This document shows, piece after piece, positions 34,964 to 39,621 of a stretch of 39,621 bases of DNA. Each line of letters begins with the position of its first letter. The first letter of the stretch is position 1. The stretch covers positions 1-39,621 of the forward strand of contig JAEYOU010000447.1 in NCBI GenBank assembly GCA_023411405.1. Direction: 5' to 3'. Made by a program: the position numbers and the translations under genes. The stretch comes from Pseudomonadota bacterium (GTDB lineage: Bacteria; Myxococcota; Myxococcia; Myxococcales; Anaeromyxobacteraceae). The notes under the pieces are model-generated. The model saw only the letters and a list, made by a program, of their open reading frames with translations. It made no database searches and was not told the DNA's origin.

Positions 34964-35638
34964 ATGGGGTACACGAAGACGATCGTCTGTCTTGCGAACT
35001 CGCGGAAGCCACCTTCCGGTGGTCGTTGCATCGCAGGACGTGAGTACAGCCAAGCGGGCTTCGGGCCGTGGGTCAGGCCGGTGAGCGCGCGCCCCACCGC
35101 CGAGATCTCCGAGGAGGAGCGTCGGTACGAGGATGGCACGGATCCGGCGGTGCTCGACGTCGTTCGAATCTCGATGGTGGAGCCGCGGCCGCGCGGACAC
35201 CAGCAGGAGAACCACCTGATCGACGACGGCATCTACTGGAGCAAGGTCAGGCGGCTCACCTGGGCGGATCTAGAGTCCGCGCTCGAACGTCCCAGCGGGC
35301 CTCTCTGGACCAACGGGTGCTCGAGCTCTCATGGGGAGAATGACCGCATCCCAGAGCGAGAAGCCGCTGAGCTGAGTCGGTCCCTCTACCTGATTCGCCC
35401 TCTCGACCTCGTGCTCGTGGTTGCGCTCGAGGGGGAACGCCGAAAGCTGCGTGCGCGCTTCAAGCTGGGCAGGTACTCCTACTCCATCGTGGTAACCGAT
35501 CCACGAGTGGAGCGTTCGTACTTCTCCCGTGAGGACGGTGACTACCCCCTCGAGGAGGCGCTCCTCTGCGTCAGTCTGGGAGAGCCTTTTCACGGGTACA
35601 CGTACAAGTTGGCGGCGGCCGTGATTCGTCCGGCGTAG
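34964..35638 (+). CDS. Dual OB domain-containing protein
   Basis: 224 aa. The N-terminus MGYTKTIVCLANSRKPPSGG followed by RCIAG is the hallmark I associate with the dual OB (DuOB) family, proposed to bind nucleic acid or nucleotides. The ATG follows a strong GGGGAGGAG; in-frame upstream codons overlap brxHI and are read in another frame, so they were excluded. It lies 40 bp after brxHI and 13 bp before the first DUF488 gene, so it is probably co-transcribed with both. Its codon use is less GC-biased than the BREX core. I infer a sensor or accessory role in defence. Confidence 0.75.
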   Translation: MGYTKTIVCLANSRKPPSGGRCIAGREYSQAGFGPWVRPVSARPTAEISEEERRYEDGTDPAVLDVVRISMVEPRPRGHQQENHLIDDGIYWSKVRRLTWADLESALERPSGPLWTNGCSSSHGENDRIPEREAAELSRSLYLIRPLDLVLVVALEGERRKLRARFKLGRYSYSIVVTDPRVERSYFSREDGDYPLEEALLCVSLGEPFHGYTYKLAAAVIRPA

Positions 35639-35651
35639 GGTAGAGGCACCC

Positions 35652-36269
35652 GTGAACGAAACGCTTTACACCATCGGTCACTCTACGCATTCCTCCGCGA
35701 GGCTCCTCGATCTGCTCCTTGCCCACGGGATCACCGCGGTCGCGGATGTGCGTTCGCAGCCCTACAGCCGGATGAATCCTCAGTTCAACCGGGAAGGGAT
35801 CGTCGCGACGCTGAAAGCGGCCGGGGTCGGCTACGTCTTTCTGGGACGTGAACTGGGCGCCCGTGCCGAGGACCCGGAGTGCTACGTAGAGGGAAAGGTT
35901 CAGTACGACCGCTTGGCCCGCACGCAGCTCTTCAGGAAAGGCCTGGATCGGGTGACGACGGGAAGTCAGCGCCACCGCATCGCGCTGCTGTGTGCGGAGA
36001 AGGATCCGCTGGCCTGTCACCGCACGATTCTCGTGTGCCGGCATCTCGCCGCCCGAGGACTCGCGATCCAGCACATCCTCGAGAGCGGGTCGCTGGAGAG
36101 CCATGAGGCGGCGATGTCGCGGCTCTTGAGGGAGCTGGGGATCCCAGAGCAGGACTTCTTCCGGAGCAAGGAAGACTTGTTCCGAGAGGCCTACGAGAGA
36201 CGCGGCGAGCAGATCGCTTACGTGGCGAAGCCAGCCGAGGAGTACTCGGCGCGAAGGGCTCTGCCGTGA
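35652..36269 (+). CDS. DUF488 family protein (first of pair)
   Basis: 205 aa with a GTG start after AGAGG. It opens with YTIGHSTHS and ADVRSQPYSR, and has the conserved Cys114-AEKDPLA-Cys122-His123-Arg124 block that marks DUF488 proteins. The family has no agreed biochemical function; conserved Cys/His/Arg residues suggest an enzyme or metal site. It has an extra C-terminal 50 residues compared with the second copy. Its stop overlaps the next gene by GTGA. The context is an accessory operon behind BREX. Confidence 0.85.
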   Translation: MNETLYTIGHSTHSSARLLDLLLAHGITAVADVRSQPYSRMNPQFNREGIVATLKAAGVGYVFLGRELGARAEDPECYVEGKVQYDRLARTQLFRKGLDRVTTGSQRHRIALLCAEKDPLACHRTILVCRHLAARGLAIQHILESGSLESHEAAMSRLLRELGIPEQDFFRSKEDLFREAYERRGEQIAYVAKPAEEYSARRALP

Positions 36270-36700
36270 AGGTCTTCACGATCGGCTTCACGAAAACGTC
36301 CGCCGATCATTTCTTCAGCCGCCTTCAGCGCGCCGGCGTTCGCACGCTCGTGGACGTGAGACTCAACAACGTCTCGCAGCTGGCGGGATTCGCGAAGAGG
36401 GATGACCTCCGGTACTTCCTGAAGGCGATCGCCGGGATCGAGTACGCACATCGGCCAGAGTTGGCGCCGACACAGCAGATGCTCGATGCGTACAAGAAGG
36501 ACGGCGGCGATTGGGCCGAGTACGAGCGACGTTTCCTCGAGCTCATGACCATGCGTCGCGTGGAGCAGACGGTGCCGCGTCAACTGCTCGCGGACGGTTG
36601 CCTCCTGTGTAGCGAGGACAAACCAACCCGTTGCCACAGGCGGCTCGTTGCCGAGTATCTTGCGCGGTCCTGGGGCGAGCTGGAGATAGCGCACCTCTGA
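36266..36700 (+). CDS. DUF488 family protein (second of pair)
   Basis: 144 aa, a shorter and clearly divergent DUF488 protein: FTIGFTKTSADHFF, VDVRLNN, and Cys115-SEDKPTR-Cys123-His124-Arg125 followed by LVAEYLA. The GTG start overlaps the stop of the first DUF488 gene (GTGA) and follows GAAGGG. The two share little beyond the motif residues, so they look like a long-standing functional pair and not a fresh duplication. Function unknown. Confidence 0.85.
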   Translation: MKVFTIGFTKTSADHFFSRLQRAGVRTLVDVRLNNVSQLAGFAKRDDLRYFLKAIAGIEYAHRPELAPTQQMLDAYKKDGGDWAEYERRFLELMTMRRVEQTVPRQLLADGCLLCSEDKPTRCHRRLVAEYLARSWGELEIAHL

Positions 36701-36701
36701 T

Positions 36702-36721
36702 GGCGCGCTGAGCAGCGCGCC
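36702..36721 (+). terminator. Candidate terminator hairpin after DUF488 pair
   Basis: A perfect 8-bp stem GGCGCGCT / AGCGCGCC with loop GAGC begins 2 bp after the second DUF488 stop codon. It has no T-run. Its position suggests the end of the BREX-accessory transcript. Confidence 0.5.
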
Positions 36722-36776
36722 CCTGCCGCCAGCCAAGCTTGACGTTCTCCGCCGCTCGGTCCGCCGGACCTCCGCC

Positions 36777-38378
36777 ATGCATGCCCCCGACCTCCCCGCC
36801 CTCCTCTCCGCCGCCACGACAGCGCTCCCCGCCGCCGGGACCGCCCGCATGGTGGGCGAGCGGGTCCGGCTCCTCTCCGTCGAGCACGCCGGCGAGCGCC
36901 GGGGGCTGGTCGCGCGGGTCGAGCGCAAGGGCACGACGCACACCGTCTCGCTCGCGGACCTCGAGGTCGAAGTCGGGTCACCGCTCCGAGAGGTGATCGA
37001 CCGGTACCGGGCGTACCTGGGGATCGACCCGGCGCCTGCGAGCCCGGCGCCCGGGGCGCCGCCCGTGGGGCTCTCGCCAGGGGCGACGGTCGAGGCGATC
37101 GTCCTCTCGGTGAAGACGAACGCAGCCCGGTGTCGCCTCGTCGCTGGCGACGCGACCTTCACTCTTCGTTGCGCTGACGTCTACGACCTCGTCCCCGGCG
37201 AGCTCGCCACGCTCCGCCTCGCCAAGGTCTGGCGCCACGCGGGCCACCCGTACGCCTCGGGCGAGATCGCGCGCTGCCGGCTCTCGGCCGACCGGCTCGG
37301 GCTCGTTCCGCTGCAGCTCTCTCGTCACGGCGACTGGGACCCGGCCGAGGAAGACTGGGGCGAGGAAGAGGCGATCTCGGAGTGGGCGCGCGCGATCGTC
37401 GCGCGCGGACCGCGGCCGGCGTTCGAGCTGGAGCAGATGCTCCCCGGCGTGGACCCGGACAACTGGGAGACCGATCCGATCCTGGAGGCGGTGGAGCTGC
37501 GCGAGGCCGGCGACGGACAGGGGGCGCGCACGCGGCTGATGGAGCTGCTCGACCGCGACCTCCGGTGCCTCGACGCGCACGCGCACCTCGGGAACCAGGA
37601 GTTCGACCTCATGCCCGACAAGGCGCTCCGCCACTACGAGGCCGGCGTCCGGATCGGCGAGCTCAGCTTCCCTCCGGACTTCGACGGCGTCCTGCCCTGG
37701 GCCCTCGTGGCCAACCGCCCGTTCCTCCGCTGCCTGCACGGATACGGTCTGACGCTGTGGCGGCTTGGCCGTGGCGACGACGCGGCCGGCGTCTTCGAGC
37801 GGGTCCTCCGGCTGGACCCCTCGGACGCCCAGGGCGTCCGGTCCCTGCTCGCAGACGTCCGGCGAGGCCGCTCGTGGGAAGCGCGGGAGGAGGAGGAGGG
37901 GAGCGCGAGCCCGTACGCCGAGCGGCCCTCGCGCGCGCGGCCGAGGTCCGTCCCGGTGGACCTCGAGGGCGTGATGTTCGCGTTCGAGGACCACGACGCG
38001 GGTCACGACTGGTATCTCGATCTCGAGACGGGGGACGCCTTCCCCGTGTCGGATGACGACGAGATCCTGGACGATCTACCCGGCGGCCGGGAGGGCCTCG
38101 AGGACGAGCGCCGCTTCGTGCACGTCGAGCAGGAGGAGCCCGGGCGCGCCTACCGGGACATGGAGGAGTTCGCCGAGACGGTGGGCGACGCTGCGCTCCG
38201 CACCCGGCTCCGCGATGCGCTCGCGGGCAAGGGCGCGTTCGGGAGGTTCAAGCGCGTCCTGGGGGACCATCCGGGCGTACGAGGCCGTTGGTTCGAGTTC
38301 CGGAACGCACGGCTCGGGGCGCGGGTGCGGGAGTGGCTCGAGGTGGTCGGGGTGAAGGTCGTTCCGAGGGGAGGGTGA
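36777..38378 (+). CDS. UPF0158-type protein with TPR-like middle
   Basis: 533 aa. The C-terminal 140 residues or so resemble UPF0158: VMFAFEDHDAGHDWYLDLET near 398, EPGRAYRDMEEFAETV, KGAFGRFKRVL and RWFEFRNARL. The middle (about 250-370) reads like tetratricopeptide helices (ALRHYEAGVRIGEL, YGLTLWRLGRGDDAAGVFERVLRLDP). The first 150 residues are beta-rich and not recognised. It is cytoplasmic, with no signal peptide. The start at 36777 (MHAPDLPALL) has only a weak ribosome binding site. Codon use is the strongly GC-biased host pattern, so it is probably resident chromosome and not part of the defence island. Confidence 0.75.
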   Translation: MHAPDLPALLSAATTALPAAGTARMVGERVRLLSVEHAGERRGLVARVERKGTTHTVSLADLEVEVGSPLREVIDRYRAYLGIDPAPASPAPGAPPVGLSPGATVEAIVLSVKTNAARCRLVAGDATFTLRCADVYDLVPGELATLRLAKVWRHAGHPYASGEIARCRLSADRLGLVPLQLSRHGDWDPAEEDWGEEEAISEWARAIVARGPRPAFELEQMLPGVDPDNWETDPILEAVELREAGDGQGARTRLMELLDRDLRCLDAHAHLGNQEFDLMPDKALRHYEAGVRIGELSFPPDFDGVLPWALVANRPFLRCLHGYGLTLWRLGRGDDAAGVFERVLRLDPSDAQGVRSLLADVRRGRSWEAREEEEGSASPYAERPSRARPRSVPVDLEGVMFAFEDHDAGHDWYLDLETGDAFPVSDDDEILDDLPGGREGLEDERRFVHVEQEEPGRAYRDMEEFAETVGDAALRTRLRDALAGKGAFGRFKRVLGDHPGVRGRWFEFRNARLGARVREWLEVVGVKVVPRGG

Positions 38379-38388
38379 GCGTCGAGGG

Positions 38389-38425
38389 TTGACGGCTACG
38401 TACGAAGGGTAGAATCCAATACGTA
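38389..38425 (+). promoter_or_regulatory. Promoter with twin TACGTA sites for RHH gene
   Basis: TTGACG (38389-38394) and TAGAAT (38410-38415) form a sigma70-like promoter with a somewhat short 15-bp spacer. Two TACGTA palindromes, at 38397-38402 and 38420-38425, flank the -10 box 23 bp apart, about two helical turns. The second overlaps the ATG. Expected initiation near 38422 would give an almost leaderless mRNA. The layout fits autorepression by the encoded ribbon-helix-helix protein. Confidence 0.55.
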
Positions 38426-38700
38426 TGGGCACGCCCAAGCGAACCCGGATCTCCGCTCAGATCTCCGATTCCACTCGCGAGCTGATGGAGCGCTACGTCC
38501 GTCGCGCTGGGGTCAAGATGGGGCACCTCATCGACCAGGCGCTCCTCCATCACCTGAGCGCCCTCGAAGAGCTGCCTGCCGAGTACATCGTCAGGCCGCG
38601 CCTCGTGGTCTCGCGCGCGACCGGCGCGGACCTCCTGGGTTCTGCCAGGTCGAAGGAGCCGACGCCCGCGCTCCGCGACCTGATGCGCGATGGAGAATAG
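38425..38700 (+). CDS. Ribbon-helix-helix regulator, antitoxin-like
   Basis: 91 aa. Residues about 6-45 read as a ribbon-helix-helix DNA-binding domain: a short basic strand KRTRISAQIS followed by two helices, STRELMERYVRRAG and KMGHLIDQALLHHLSAL. The C-terminal 40 residues (about 50-91) are polar, like the toxin-binding tail of an antitoxin, but no toxin gene follows; the next frame is an unrelated SWIM protein. There is no ribosome binding site, consistent with a leaderless message. It may be an orphan antitoxin or a simple autoregulator. Confidence 0.75.
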   Translation: MGTPKRTRISAQISDSTRELMERYVRRAGVKMGHLIDQALLHHLSALEELPAEYIVRPRLVVSRATGADLLGSARSKEPTPALRDLMRDGE

Positions 38701-38772
38701 GGCGCCATCCCAGTTGGCCGAGCGTCAGCCCCCTCCGCTACAAGGGCGCCTCCCACCTCAGGAGCCGCCCGC

Positions 38773-39621
38773 ATGTGCCCCGCCCCCGCCCCCGCCGCGC
38801 CCACCCTCCTCGCGCGCCTCGAGTCCACGTTCGTCCTGGGCCGCTTCAGCGAGGACGCGCTCGCCGAGGGGCGGGAGTCGATCGCGCGCGGCCGCGTCGC
38901 GCGGCCGGACCTCTCGGCGCGCCGGGCGGCCGCGATCGTGGCGGCGGGCAAGGGGCGGTCGTTCCGCGCGAGCCTGCGCCTCGTGGACGGCGAGGTCGTC
39001 GCGGCCTGCTCCTGCGGCGCCGGCGCCTGCGGCCACGCAGCGGCGCTGGCGCTCCTGCTCGCCGGTGAGGGCCAGCCGGAGGAGGAGCTCGCCGAGGCTG
39101 CGGCCCCCCGCTCGTCCTTCGACAGGCTCAGGATGAGCGGGGGGCCGCGCGAGCTGGAGCGGCGCCGCCGGGTGGCGCGCGGGTCCTCGGAGCTGTTCGA
39201 CATCCGCCGCGTCTCGAACGGCGCCGGGCTCCTCGGCACCTACGAGGTCGCCTCGCCGTCGTCGCGCGCCTACGCGGTCACGCTCCGCGCCCTCGACGCG
39301 GACCACAACGGCTGCACCTGTCCGGACTTCGCGACCAACCTGCTCGGCACGTGCAAGCACGTCGAGGCGGTGCTGCACCACCTCCGGACGGACGCGCCGC
39401 GGCGCTGGAGGCGCGCCGCCGCGGAGGGGCCGCGGGGCAGCTATCTCCACCTGGCGTTCGATCCGGACGAGGGGCTCGCGATCCGGCTCGCGGCGGGCGC
39501 GCACCCGCGGGAGCGGCGCCTCGCGGCCCGGTTCTTCGGGCCGGGCGGGCGACTCCAGGGCGACCTCGCCGAGGTCTGGCCGGAGCTCTCGCGGTCGGCG
39601 GTCGAGGCGGGGGTCGAGGTG
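38773..39621 (+). CDS. SWIM zinc-finger protein, probable SNF2 helicase N-terminus (cut by window edge)
   Basis: Open for 283 codons to the end of the window with no stop. The ATG follows AGGAG. Two SWIM-type zinc motifs are visible: Cys-x-Cys...Cys-x-His in ACSCGAGACGHAAA (near residue 77) and in CTCPDFATNLLGTCKHVEAV (near residue 180). SWIM motifs at this position usually precede a SNF2-family helicase domain, which would lie beyond the window; that part is inference. A REP-like element lies between the two motifs and is translated as PRSSFDRLRMSGGPR. Confidence 0.75.
   Translation, partial: MCPAPAPAAPTLLARLESTFVLGRFSEDALAEGRESIARGRVARPDLSARRAAAIVAAGKGRSFRASLRLVDGEVVAACSCGAGACGHAAALALLLAGEGQPEEELAEAAAPRSSFDRLRMSGGPRELERRRRVARGSSELFDIRRVSNGAGLLGTYEVASPSSRAYAVTLRALDADHNGCTCPDFATNLLGTCKHVEAVLHHLRTDAPRRWRRAAAEGPRGSYLHLAFDPDEGLAIRLAAGAHPRERRLAARFFGPGGRLQGDLAEVWPELSRSAVEAGVEV
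39101..39147. repeat. REP-like element 7 (inside SWIM gene)
   Basis: 18-bp arms (39101-39118 and 39130-39147), with a single mismatch that is G-U pairable in RNA, surround the centre TCGACAGGCTC. It has the longest stem of the seven copies and sits in frame between the two SWIM motifs. Confidence 0.85.

Overview
This is a very GC-rich window whose third codon positions are almost all G or C. It looks like a chromosomal segment of a myxobacterium; an Anaeromyxobacter-like member of the Myxococcota is my best guess, inferred from base composition, codon use and gene content and not from any marker gene. I saw no rRNA, tRNA, CRISPR array, transposase or integrase.

Left part (1-9000), ordinary and accessory genes. 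A large secreted GH11 xylanase carries alternating glycine-rich repeat and malectin-like modules and ends in an SGNH esterase. It is followed by a SEC-C zinc-binding protein, an HNH endonuclease (minus strand), an aspartate/glutamate racemase (minus strand), a small unknown protein (minus strand) and a divergent candidate PD-(D/E)xK nuclease (plus strand).

Middle (8995-34923), a defence island built around a divergent control region at 15821-16038. Leftward runs a tightly coupled three-gene unit: an uncharacterised 446-aa protein, a 684-aa protein with two phospholipase D-type HxK motifs, and a 1145-aa SNF2-type helicase. Rightward runs a complete type 2 BREX (Pgl) operon: an unknown 245-aa leader gene, pglW (NERD nuclease-like domain, degenerate kinase, intact kinase, helix-hairpin-helix, sigma-like HTH), pglX (adenine methyltransferase), pglY (P-loop ATPase), pglZ (alkaline-phosphatase fold), brxD (ATPase) and brxHI (Lhr-like helicase). 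pglW through brxD are joined by four successive 4-bp start/stop overlaps. In BREX, PglX marks host DNA by methylation and the other proteins act together to stop phage replication. The three-gene leftward unit does not match a named system that I can identify and is the best candidate here for something undescribed.

Right part (34964-39621). Immediately after brxHI come a dual-OB-domain protein and two different DUF488 proteins in an apparent operon. These are followed by a UPF0158-type protein, a solitary ribbon-helix-helix regulator with a recognisable promoter/operator, and the start of a SWIM zinc-finger protein that is cut by the window edge.

A dispersed palindromic (REP-like) element with an invariant 11-nt centre (TCGACAGGCTC or TCGACAAGCTC) occurs seven times. 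Six copies are inside genes: two in pglW, three in the pglX tail and one in the SWIM gene. They are translated in frame as low-complexity linkers.
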